NCBI RefSeq assembly: GCF_030816725.1
Contig: NZ_JAUSYG010000001.1
Coordinates: forward strand, 1,116,001 to 1,180,000
Direction of reading: 5' to 3'
DNA length: 64,000 bases
From: Pseudarthrobacter defluvii
GTDB lineage: Bacteria > Actinomycetota > Actinomycetes > Actinomycetales > Micrococcaceae
Shown: one piece after another, positions 35,201 through 43,091 of the stretch
How the letters are laid out: the number at the start of each line of letters is the position of its first letter
Position numbering within the stretch: position 1 is the stretch's first letter
Translations under genes and position numbers: made by a program
The notes under the pieces: generated by a model
Database searches by the model: none
Seen by the model: only the letters and a program-made list of their open reading frames with translations
Told to the model about the DNA's origin: nothing

Positions 35201-36672
35201 CACCGCCTCCCCGCAGCCTGTGCGCCAAAGACGGCCGGTGAGATCCGGATCCCGAGTTCCTCGAACCGGTCAGTGAAGCGCGGCCGGACACCAGTGGGGA
35301 TCGGCTTTCCGAGGAAGCGGCCGTTTGCATCAATTCCCGCTGAGTAGTCGAAGACGAAGGCGTCCTGCAGGGTAACGATGTCGCCTTCCATTCCTTGGAC
35401 CTCGGTGATGTGGGTGACACGGCGCGAACCATCGCGAAGCCTTGAGATGTGCACAATTAGGTTCACTGCGGAAGCGATCTGTTCCCGGATGGCGCGGAGG
35501 GGAAGATCCATTCCAGCCATGAGAACCAGGGTTTCCAGGCGGGCTACGGCGTCGCGGGGCGAATTCGCGTGGACCGTGGAGATGGAACCGTCGTGGCCGG
35601 TGTTCATAGCTTGCAACATGTCCAGCGATTCACCTCCGCGGACTTCACCAACAACAATCCGGTCCGGCCGCATACGGAGTGAGTTACGGACCAAGTCGCG
35701 GATCGAAACCTCGCCCTTGCCTTCAATGTTGGCGGGCCGGCTCTCCAGCCGGACCACGTGGGCCTGCTGCAACTGGAGCTCGACCGCATCTTCAATGGTG
35801 ACGATGCGGTCCGTGGCGGGAATGAAGGAAGACAATACATTCAGCATGGTGGTCTTGCCGGTGCCCGTACCACCCGAGACGATGATGTTCATTTTTGCGA
35901 GCACGCACGCTTGGAGCAATTCAGCCATCTCAGGGGACAGACTTCCGAAACTGATGAGCTTCTGGACGGTGAGCGCCTCGCGGCCGAACTTTCGAATTGT
36001 CAGCGAGGCACCGTTGACGGCGAGCGGCGGGATGATGGCATTCACGCGCGAACCATCAGCCAAGCGGGCGTCCACCAGGGGGGAAGACTCATCAATTCGC
36101 CGGCCAATTCGGGTAACGATGCGTTCGATGACCCGGCGAAGCGCATCTTCGCTGGCAAATTTGGTGTCGGTCAGGAAGAGTTGGCCATGCCGCTCTACGT
36201 AGATCTGATCTGCCCGGTTGACCATGATTTCAGTGACCGTCGGGTCGTCGAGGTAGCGCTGCATGGGGCCGTGCCCTAGTACGTCGTCGATAATTTCACG
36301 GGTAAGCCGTTGACGCTCTCCTGTGGACAGGGGCACTTGCTCCTCGTCCACCACAGCTTTCAGTTCGTCTTTCACAAACCGGTGCAGCTCTGACTCCTCC
36401 ATCGAGGAGTCAGTGATCCTGGACCCCAGCCGTTCGTACAGCACAGCGCTGGCGCGCTCCTTAAGGGTGGACAAAGCCTCACTTGCAGCACCTGCGCTAA
36501 CCTGCACGTTCACAGGTATGGATGCCTGTTCGGCGGCTTGGGCTCGCTGGATAGAGCTGAGGGTAGAGGGGGCTGCGGCGGCCATGACTGGCAAGTCTCC
36601 GGCATATGCGTCGTCAGCCAGCGACTGATCGTCGTCACCCCGCAACTTGGCAAATCGGTTAGAGAGACTCAT
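35200..36672 (-). CDS. cpaF: Tad pilus assembly ATPase CpaF/TadA (operon 2)
   Basis: 490 residues. Walker A GGTGTGKTTMLN, Walker B RIVVGEVRGGESLDML and His box GHDGSISTVHANSPRDAVAR are intact, so it should be active. The N-terminal ~70 residues differ from cpaF1, whereas most of the rest aligns almost residue for residue. The ATG overlaps the cpaE2 stop (ATGA). Powers the second Tad platform. Confidence 0.95.
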   Translation of the reverse strand: MSLSNRFAKLRGDDDQSLADDAYAGDLPVMAAAAPSTLSSIQRAQAAEQASIPVNVQVSAGAASEALSTLKERASAVLYERLGSRITDSSMEESELHRFVKDELKAVVDEEQVPLSTGERQRLTREIIDDVLGHGPMQRYLDDPTVTEIMVNRADQIYVERHGQLFLTDTKFASEDALRRVIERIVTRIGRRIDESSPLVDARLADGSRVNAIIPPLAVNGASLTIRKFGREALTVQKLISFGSLSPEMAELLQACVLAKMNIIVSGGTGTGKTTMLNVLSSFIPATDRIVTIEDAVELQLQQAHVVRLESRPANIEGKGEVSIRDLVRNSLRMRPDRIVVGEVRGGESLDMLQAMNTGHDGSISTVHANSPRDAVARLETLVLMAGMDLPLRAIREQIASAVNLIVHISRLRDGSRRVTHITEVQGMEGDIVTLQDAFVFDYSAGIDANGRFLGKPIPTGVRPRFTDRFEELGIRISPAVFGAQAAGRR

Positions 36673-37868
36673 GACACTACCGCCCTTCGATGCAACTTCT
36701 TACGGGGAGCTTCCCAAGTAGGTTTGAAGCGCTCGACGAGCTGCCGCAGACCTTTTGCCGCGGAGTCCCTGCTGCCGTCCTGCAATAAGGGGACACCCTT
36801 ATTGGTCGAAAAGGGAACTGTCCGCGAGCGTGGGAGCACGACGTCGACGGGGGCGCCGATCGTTGCCTCGACGTCCTGGACGGTCAGCCCGGTCTTGCGG
36901 TCCGCCATGTTCAGCACGACGTGCCGGTTGTCTGGTAGCAGATCGAGTTCCGAGAGGATTTGAAAACCAGTGCGCAGGCCTCGAATGCTGGGAATGTCCA
37001 TTCCACAGACCCACACAGCATCGGTTGCTTGCTCCAGTGTGGCCAAGACGTGCTCACCCAGCCCCGGAGCAGTATCGACCACAACGTACTGAAATTCAGA
37101 GCGCAGCTGGCTTAGGAGATGCGTGATGTGTTCGCCGCTGATCCGGTCCATCTCGATGGGGTTGCGTGGTGCGCAGAGTGCATAGATGCTGCCGGGGTGG
37201 AGCGAGAGGTACGTCTTCAGGACCATGGAATCCTGGCTGGCCGCACCTACCACGCCATCAGTGATCGTAAATTCCGGCTCGAGCATCAGGCCGCTCGCGA
37301 CGTCACCGAACTGAAGGTCGAGGTCGACGATGACTACGCTCATCGGAGCAATCTGGCCCAACCCTATGGCGAGGTTGCTGGCGATGGTGGTCTTGCCGAC
37401 ACCACCTTTCGGGGACATAACTGCGATGACTCTCCCGCCGTCGGCATTTGCTCCTTCCCCTGCTGTCGGAGCCAATCCACGACGGCGGCCTGCAGCAGAC
37501 AGACTGGCCCGTTCCACCAAGGCGCGCACCGTGTCTGAGTCAGCCGACGGCGAGATGATGTCACGGATTCCGGAGCGCATGGCGCTAAGCGCTGTCTCGC
37601 CGTCGTCTTCTGCTGTGAGCACAAGACTGATTTCGGGATACCGAAGATCCAGGACCGCGGCAAACTTCAGCGCCTCATCCAGAGGGAGCCCAGGCCCGAG
37701 AATCAGAACTTCGGGTGGTTCTCCACTTTGCTGCCGCAGGATGTCCTCAGGAGCTTCGGGAAAATAGGCCGCCTGGTAGAACTGCAGGGACCCGCGAAGG
37801 GGAGCGATTGAGGCCCGGACCTTCCGTTCGTAGTCTGCTGAAGGGGAAATCAAAATGAAACGGCTCAT
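36669..37868 (-). CDS. cpaE: CpaE/TadZ-type localisation ATPase with pseudo-receiver domain (operon 2)
   Basis: 399 residues. The receiver-like N-terminus (MSRFILISPSADYERKVRAS, EVLILGPGLPLDEALKFA, DIISPSAD) lacks the Asp and Lys of true receivers. ATPase part: SPKGGVGKTTIASNLAIGLG and VIVDLDLQFGDVASGLMLEP. The ATG overlaps the cpaB2 stop. Close paralogue of cpaE1; likely positions the second pilus machine. Confidence 0.92.
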   Translation of the reverse strand: MSRFILISPSADYERKVRASIAPLRGSLQFYQAAYFPEAPEDILRQQSGEPPEVLILGPGLPLDEALKFAAVLDLRYPEISLVLTAEDDGETALSAMRSGIRDIISPSADSDTVRALVERASLSAAGRRRGLAPTAGEGANADGGRVIAVMSPKGGVGKTTIASNLAIGLGQIAPMSVVIVDLDLQFGDVASGLMLEPEFTITDGVVGAASQDSMVLKTYLSLHPGSIYALCAPRNPIEMDRISGEHITHLLSQLRSEFQYVVVDTAPGLGEHVLATLEQATDAVWVCGMDIPSIRGLRTGFQILSELDLLPDNRHVVLNMADRKTGLTVQDVEATIGAPVDVVLPRSRTVPFSTNKGVPLLQDGSRDSAAKGLRQLVERFKPTWEAPRKKLHRRAVVS

Positions 37869-38635
37869 TGGAATACCTTTGACTGATTGACCACGCCGGT
37901 TGTGCCTTCAATGGCATCTGCCGGCTCCTTGGAGAGGTAGACCTTCCCGAATTCCGCGGCGTACACCAGTTTCTCCGTGTCGACGGCGTTCCTAGCGAAG
38001 GTGACCAGATACGAACCGTTTGACACCTGTTTCTTTTGGTTCGTGGAATTGAGCGCCCCTGACGAACTTGTTTGTGTTGTCGCTTCAGCTTCAGTCTGTG
38101 CGGGGGCCCCTGAGCTGAACTGAACCGCCGTTACCAGCACCTTGTGGAAGGTGAACTGCGTGTTTCCCCCGGTGGCTTGATCGTTTGTGGAGATGAAAAC
38201 GCCCACGCTATCGCCAGCCCTGATAGTGCCGCCGACTACCCGATCGATGTCAAGACGAACGCTAATTTCTTGCAGGCCGGTAGGGACAGCAACCCGCGCC
38301 GGTCCTAAGTAGGCACTGGCATCCACCAAACGGCTGCTGAGGAGCTGCTCGCCTGGAACGAGCGCCACTGAAGTGACAGTTTCGCCCAATGCACCGAGGT
38401 CGCGCACTCCATCGGCTGCGACGGCGGTGCGCGGCACGGCCTTTGTTGTGACGTATTGCGCGAGCTGGTTGGCCGGAGTTCCGGCCGGAACGTTCTGTTT
38501 AACAACGAGGACGTCTTGCGTTTCCGTGTTTGCCAGCGCGCGGCGATCCGCGCCCTGAACGTAGTTGAATAGGAGTACTGTCCCCAGAACTGCCACAACG
38601 AGCGCGGCGATGCCTCCCAGTAGGCGTGCTTTCAT
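37865..38635 (-). CDS. cpaB: Flp pilus assembly protein CpaB/RcpC (operon 2)
   Basis: 256 residues. MKARLLGGIAALVVAVLGTV begins a single membrane helix; a SAF domain follows (DVLVVKQNVPAGTPANQLAQ to LVPGEQLLSSRLV), then a beta-rich outer part. It aligns with cpaB1 along its length but less closely than the cpaF and cpaE pairs. It starts 21 bp after the TadG-like gene. Confidence 0.88.
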   Translation of the reverse strand: MKARLLGGIAALVVAVLGTVLLFNYVQGADRRALANTETQDVLVVKQNVPAGTPANQLAQYVTTKAVPRTAVAADGVRDLGALGETVTSVALVPGEQLLSSRLVDASAYLGPARVAVPTGLQEISVRLDIDRVVGGTIRAGDSVGVFISTNDQATGGNTQFTFHKVLVTAVQFSSGAPAQTEAEATTQTSSSGALNSTNQKKQVSNGSYLVTFARNAVDTEKLVYAAEFGKVYLSKEPADAIEGTTGVVNQSKVFQ

Positions 38636-38656
38636 GTTCTTTCCCCTTTGATTCCT

Positions 38657-39652
38657 TTACTTGACCAGATGTGGCGGCAGCGATGCTCCGCCCTCGGTGT
38701 AGCCGGCGCCGCTGTATGTGGATGGATCTGCGACCCATTCCACAAACCTTCCTGCTATTCCTCGTGAATTTGCTCCTCCGGGGACAGCCACTCCCCCGGA
38801 AACTCCACCGTTGAAGCGGTAGCCTTCCAGCTTGAACGCTGCCCAACCCTCGATGATGTACTTTCCACCGGCACCGTTGCCCGTCACACCGCTATAGACA
38901 GGGAATAGGATCACCTTGTTCAGGTTGTTCGCCAGGGCAATCTTGCACGCGTTGGGGACACTGATACTGGTATTGCTTTCGAGATACATATAGCCCGATC
39001 CATCTGAAGCGGTCTTTACGCTGGTTGAACAGGTGGCTGCGTCATCCAATACAGCAAAGTGAAATCCGCCTGGCAGCGCACTCACATGCGCAGTCGATCC
39101 ATCCCCTGGGCATGTGGCGTACGCAGGCGGGGGGTCCTTGAGATACAAGTACTGAAGTACTCCGCTGGTGGAGTCTATTTGGCACGGGGCGAAGGCCATC
39201 GGTAGCGTTGCTGGGCCTATAAGGGGTCCTCCCCAACCAGCTATCGCAGTAGCGCCGACTGCAACACCGGGGCCATCGGTGAGAGCACTCGCGAAGAGCT
39301 TCGACAAGGTATTCCCGTTAGTGGAGGAGTTTTTCGTTTTGGTGACTACTCTGACCTGCCCTGCGACCGAGGTTGTGTCGACTAGGTCAACGGTGCTCTT
39401 ACCGTCCAACGAGTTCTGATTTGCCAAAGGGGCAGCCAATCCGGCGTCACAGGCGCCCTGTGCGCAGCTCTGCGCTACCGCGAGAGCGCCGGCATCCGCT
39501 GCGTTCTGCAATTGACCGCGCTCCGAATAGATCTGTCCGACGTCAACTGCGACAGCACCCATACCGATAAGGACCAACATCGAGATGACGACCATTACTC
39601 CAGCTACACCCTCTTGCCCGTGTAGTTGAGCCCTCTTCATCAGCCACTGCAT
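38657..39652 (-). CDS. TadG-like pilus assembly protein (operon 2)
   Basis: 331 residues from the ATG at 39652, which has AGGAG seven bases upstream; an ATG at 39640 overlapping the tadE2 stop is the alternative. Start region: MKRAQLHGQEGVAGVMVVIS, a pilin-like helix without Glu at +5, then DVGQIYSERGQLQNAADAGA. The long extracellular part resembles the operon 1 protein only loosely, which fits a surface-exposed, fast-changing role. Confidence 0.8.
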   Translation of the reverse strand: MQWLMKRAQLHGQEGVAGVMVVISMLVLIGMGAVAVDVGQIYSERGQLQNAADAGALAVAQSCAQGACDAGLAAPLANQNSLDGKSTVDLVDTTSVAGQVRVVTKTKNSSTNGNTLSKLFASALTDGPGVAVGATAIAGWGGPLIGPATLPMAFAPCQIDSTSGVLQYLYLKDPPPAYATCPGDGSTAHVSALPGGFHFAVLDDAATCSTSVKTASDGSGYMYLESNTSISVPNACKIALANNLNKVILFPVYSGVTGNGAGGKYIIEGWAAFKLEGYRFNGGVSGGVAVPGGANSRGIAGRFVEWVADPSTYSGAGYTEGGASLPPHLVK

Positions 39653-40059
39653 CGCATGGCTCCTACTCCAGTTGTGACAAATGTGTTTGCAAACGAGATG
39701 CTGGTGCCTTGCACGTCCAGCGCGAAACCCGTTGGGGAATTGAAGGTGTGTTTGACAGTTACCTGGACGGTTTGGTCCGTTCCGGAGCACGTTGTGGGGG
39801 TGAGGACGAAGTCGCCGGCCGAGAGGCCGCTTCCGGGAGCGCCCAGGATTCCCTGTGCCGTCGCCTGGGACCATGATTTGGTAACGGCGTAGGTCCTCGC
39901 AGCTTCGCGGGCGGCCTGACTAAGGGAGATTTGAGTGTTGTAGGCGTATGAGAACTCGACGATCCCCGCGATCAGCGCCAGAAGGAGGGGCGCGACCAGG
40001 GCCAGTTCAACGGCAACGGCGCCACTCTCCCGCCTATGCACCCTTCGAATGCGATTCAA
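39640..40059 (-). CDS. tadE: TadE-like pseudopilin (operon 2)
   Basis: 139 residues from a TTG with GAGGAG five bases before it. VHRRESG then AVAVELALVAPLLLALIAGI is the class III prepilin-like region, Glu at +5. FSYAYNTQISLSQAAREAAR is the TadE signature. Its end overlaps the start of the TadG-like gene. Likely minor pilin of operon 2. Confidence 0.87.
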   Translation of the reverse strand: MNRIRRVHRRESGAVAVELALVAPLLLALIAGIVEFSYAYNTQISLSQAAREAARTYAVTKSWSQATAQGILGAPGSGLSAGDFVLTPTTCSGTDQTVQVTVKHTFNSPTGFALDVQGTSISFANTFVTTGVGAMRCSG

Positions 40060-40148
40060 CGAAGCTCCTCAAGTCGGTGTACAAGTAGCGGGGGCCGCAG
40101 CCCACGAGTGGGTGCGGCCCCCATGGGAGATTCGGTTACTGGGATCTG

Positions 40149-40376
40149 CTACGGCCCGGCAGGAGCGGCAGGAGTCGTCCAGCCGGCCACGATGCCGCCG
40201 AGGTTGTCAAACCAAGTGTTCAAGGCGCCGCCGAAGATACCTACGCCGCCGACGAGTACCAGCGCGATCAGACCGACCAACAGTGAGTACTCCGTCGCAG
40301 TTGCGCCCTTTTCAGATTCGAACCGATCCTTGACGTTAGCGACAAAAGCCATCATTGAGACCATCAGAGAAGTCAT
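40149..40376 (-). CDS. flp: Flp-family type IVb pilin at the head of Tad operon 2
   Basis: 75 residues, AAGGAAA before the ATG. A longer leader than the other two pilins (MTSLMVSMMAFVANVKDRFE), then SEKG and ATATEYSLLVGLIALVLVGG. Ends with an Ala/Pro-rich tail. It is 89 bp before tadE2. The 264 bp upstream probably hold the operon 2 promoter. Confidence 0.9.
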   Translation of the reverse strand: MTSLMVSMMAFVANVKDRFESEKGATATEYSLLVGLIALVLVGGVGIFGGALNTWFDNLGGIVAGWTTPAAPAGP

Positions 40377-40447
40377 TGTATTTTCCTTAATTCGGTGAAA
40401 TTGGATCTATCTGATTTCAGCGAACTTCCAGCTGCCCTCATAAATCT

Positions 40448-40468
40448 TTAGCGGCTGGACTTCGCTAA
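40448..40468. promoter_or_regulatory. Inverted repeat upstream of flp3, possible operator
   Basis: TTAGCG and CGCTAA, nine bases apart, lie 72 bp before the flp3 start in a 264-bp spacer. The geometry fits a dimeric regulator site. I see no identical copy before operon 1. Confidence 0.3.
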
Positions 40469-40640
40469 GAAGAGATTGTCACTGGGGGGTGTGGGGCAAC
40501 AATGCGTAGTGGTACTCGACTTTTTTGGCAGACCCTAAAAGTACGTACTCGAATGGGCAAGCCAGTACTCAGTCAGTGTTTGCAGGCACGCGAAGGACTA
40601 CTTGGGCTGCTGGTTGGACCGGTGGCGGTGGCAGAAGGAA

Positions 40641-41321
40641 CTACGGCGGTGGGGACTGGGTGACGAAGAGCGTGACTACCGTGAGGGCGCCGAGCATCGA
40701 GGGTCCGTGAGCTACTTCCGCGGCTCTATTCCGGCCTTTTCTGCTGATCACCATTATCGAAACGACGCCGTTCAGGACGAACCCAAGGAGGCCACCGTAG
40801 AGGAGGTGGCTCCACCCTAGGTACCCGAGGTAAAGGCCGACAGGGGCTGCGAGCTTCACGTCGCCCATTCCGATGGCGCCAGGAGAAATAAGTCCCAAAG
40901 TCAGGTAGGCGGCAAACAAAATGACCGCTCCCAGGGCTGCCCGAAGCAAATTATCAGATTGCTTACCAAATACTCCTGGCAACAAAAGTAGGAAAAGGCC
41001 GCCGGCCAGAAGTATCAATACGAGGGGATTGGGGAGCAAATGGAGCGCCACATCGATCCGCCCGAGCTGTGCACCCAATACTGCGAGTAAAAAGAAGCCT
41101 GGAAGACTTAAGGAGAAACCAAAATGCGCCGCGAAGGCGGCGCAGACGAGGCCGGTGAGTGCCGCCGTCGTAATTCGTGTCTGGAAACGGGGTAGGTCAC
41201 CAAGCCTGGGAAGCAGCCTGGCGATCATGGTCTCGGCGATGGGGGAGAGGATGGCTCCCAAAAGGGCTGCACCAAGGACTAAGAGCATAGTGATGGAGTA
41301 TGAGTTCGCCACTGACACCAC
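40641..41321 (-). CDS. tadV: Type IV prepilin peptidase, A24 family (TadV/CpaA-like)
   Basis: 226 residues from a GTG with AGGGGG just upstream; an ATG at 41288 is an alternative. The aspartyl protease motifs are present: RIDVALHLLPNPLV (first Asp) and GAIGMGDVKLAAPVGL (second Asp in GxGD). Seven or so membrane segments. It cleaves Flp, TadE-like and possibly TadG-like leaders. It is the only such gene in the window, so it probably serves both Tad operons. The spacer to flp3 is 264 bp; it diverges from rplM. Confidence 0.9.
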   Translation of the reverse strand: MVSVANSYSITMLLVLGAALLGAILSPIAETMIARLLPRLGDLPRFQTRITTAALTGLVCAAFAAHFGFSLSLPGFFLLAVLGAQLGRIDVALHLLPNPLVLILLAGGLFLLLLPGVFGKQSDNLLRAALGAVILFAAYLTLGLISPGAIGMGDVKLAAPVGLYLGYLGWSHLLYGGLLGFVLNGVVSIMVISRKGRNRAAEVAHGPSMLGALTVVTLFVTQSPPP

Positions 41322-41615
41322 TGCATCCCCCTGCGTTGAACGAGCCAGCGTGACCCCAGTGGCCTCCGGCTACCTCATTTTGACCCCGAACCACCTGACG
41401 CGCTAATCTTGGTAGTCGTTGTGCGTGTCCTATTCCGATGGTGCGTGCCCGCTTGAGGATCCGGTTGCAGGATAACTACTCAACGTGCACATTCGGAACT
41501 TCAGGATGACTGGTTACATGGAGCCCTCACCTCTGTTCCGGTAGCGCGCAGACAGTAGGTGCGCGAGCTAGCGACACCTAAACAAGAACGCCAGAACAAG
41601 AACGAGGCAAACACC

Positions 41616-42059
41616 GTGCGTACGTACACCCCGAAGCCCGGCGATATCAACCGCCAGTGGCACGTCATTGACGCCACCGACGTTGTCCTTGGTCGTCTTG
41701 CAAGCCAGACCGCAATCCTGCTGCGCGGCAAGCACAAGGCCACATTCGCATCCCACATGGACATGGGCGACTTTGTCATCATCATCAACGCCGAGAAGGT
41801 AGCCCTGACGGGCGCCAAGCTGGAGCAGAAGCGGGCATACCGCCACTCCGGTTACCCGGGCGGCCTGACCTCTGTCAACTACGCGGAACTGCTGGAATCC
41901 AACCCGGTCCGCGCCGTTGAGAAGGCCATCAAGGGCATGCTCCCCAAGAACTCCCTGGCTGCCCAGCAGCTCGGCAAGCTGAAGGTGTACCGCGGTGCTG
42001 AGCACCCCCACGCCGCCCAGCAGCCCAAGACTTTCGAAATCACCCAGGTCGCCCAGTAG
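41616..42059 (+). CDS. rplM: 50S ribosomal protein L13
   Basis: 147 residues from a GTG with GAGG nine bases upstream; an in-frame ATG further up lacks L13 sequence. [40 protein letters not shown] and [20 protein letters not shown] are conserved. L13 is an early 50S assembly protein. It pairs with rpsI as in most bacteria, but is cut off from truA by about 19 kb of Tad genes. The upstream 294 bp are shared with the divergent peptidase gene; no clear promoter is seen. Confidence 0.96.
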   Translation: MRTYTPKPGDINRQWHVIDATDVVLGRLASQTAILLRGKHKATFASHMDMGDFVIIINAEKVALTGAKLEQKRAYRHSGYPGGLTSVNYAELLESNPVRAVEKAIKGMLPKNSLAAQQLGKLKVYRGAEHPHAAQQPKTFEITQVAQ

Positions 42060-42097
42060 TCCTGGCCACCAAACAACTTATCTATACAAGGAGAATC

Positions 42098-42604
42098 GTG
42101 GCTCAGAACGAAGAGACCACCGAGGTCGTCGAGGCCGAGGAAAACCTGACCAGCTACACCTCTGAAAGCTCAGCTGCTGACGCCGCTGCGCCGAAGAAGG
42201 AGCGCCCGGCCCTGACCGTTGCCGGCGCAGCAGTTGGCCGCCGCAAGGAAGCCGTTGCACGCGTTCGCGTTGTGCCCGGCTCCGGCAAGTGGACCATCAA
42301 CGGCCGTGCGCTGGACAACTACTTCCCGAACAAGCTGCACCAGCAGGACGTCAACGAGCCCTTCAAGATCCTTGATCTTGAAGGCGCCTACGACGTTATC
42401 GCCCGTATCCACGGCGGCGGCATCTCCGGCCAGGCCGGCGCCCTGCGCCTCGGCATCGCCCGGTCGTTGAACGAGATCGACGTCGAGAACAACCGCGCTA
42501 CCCTCAAGAAGGCCGGCTACCTCTCACGTGACGCCCGCGTCATCGAGCGTAAGAAGGCTGGCCTCAAGAAGGCCCGTAAGGCTCAGCAGTACTCCAAGCG
42601 CTAA
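42098..42604 (+). CDS. rpsI: 30S ribosomal protein S9 with acidic N-terminal extension
   Basis: 168 residues from a GTG with AAGGAGA upstream. The first ~40 residues are acidic and Ala-rich ([15 protein letters not shown]), absent from E. coli S9. The core follows: [40 protein letters not shown] and the C-terminal KAQQYSKR that reaches the P-site tRNA. A strong terminator lies 10 bp downstream. Confidence 0.96.
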   Translation: MAQNEETTEVVEAEENLTSYTSESSAADAAAPKKERPALTVAGAAVGRRKEAVARVRVVPGSGKWTINGRALDNYFPNKLHQQDVNEPFKILDLEGAYDVIARIHGGGISGQAGALRLGIARSLNEIDVENNRATLKKAGYLSRDARVIERKKAGLKKARKAQQYSKR

Positions 42605-42614
42605 ATCCGCTTAC

Positions 42615-42660
42615 ACAGAAGCCCGTCCCGCCGTTTGGCGGAGCGGGCTTCTGTCATTTA
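42615..42660 (+). terminator. Intrinsic terminator after rpsI
   Basis: 18-nt arms (42615-42632 and 42637-42654) with one mismatch, GTTT loop and a short T-rich tail (CATTTA). Ends the rplM-rpsI operon. Confidence 0.85.
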
Positions 42661-43079
42661 ACGCCACTTGGAAACGACGCCTGTTCCGGATCGCATTGAC
42701 GCGGCTAGAAATCACCCGTATCTTCGCTTGAGACCGACCACTTCGAGTGGATCTGGATCGGCTGTAATAAGCAGCTGATCAAGTGTGGATATGAGCCATG
42801 CGACTTCCCGTAATTGGATTTCGCGCTATGCCGTATTGAACCAAGGTCACCTATGTGAGCCGAAATGCCGCTCTTCGGGCCCTCCAAGCCATTCAACGCT
42901 CGGGCGATGACAGGAGGCGAGAGGCCAGCCTGTATCCCTGTTCTCTCTGCTCCCGATGGCACCTGACATCGCAGCGAGTCGGTGGAGTATGGAAGAATTT
43001 TCAGCCGCGCTCAGGTGTCTGAGAAGGCACAAAATGCGCGCTCTGACCAGCGGTTTCGAGGCGCAGCGACCCCATCCTC
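42661..43079. other. Gene-free stretch before glmM
   Basis: About 420 bp with no open frame that looks coding. Base composition is lower in GC than the neighbours and codon bias is absent in all frames. It could be a decayed gene or foreign remnant; I can identify nothing in it apart from the glmM promoter at its right end. Confidence 0.5.
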
Positions 43080-43085
43080 TACACT
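43080..43085 (+). promoter_or_regulatory. -10 box of a probable leaderless glmM transcript
   Basis: TACACT ends 6 nt before the glmM GTG and no ribosome binding site is present between them. The -35 is not recognisable. Confidence 0.5.
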
Positions 43086-43091
43086 TGACCG

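Noticed and set aside
25855-41321. Interpreting the cluster as a type II secretion system or type IVa pilus
   Set aside because: The pilins are short Flp type with Glu-Tyr after the cleavage site, and CpaB, CpaE and TadE are present, which is specific to Tad systems.
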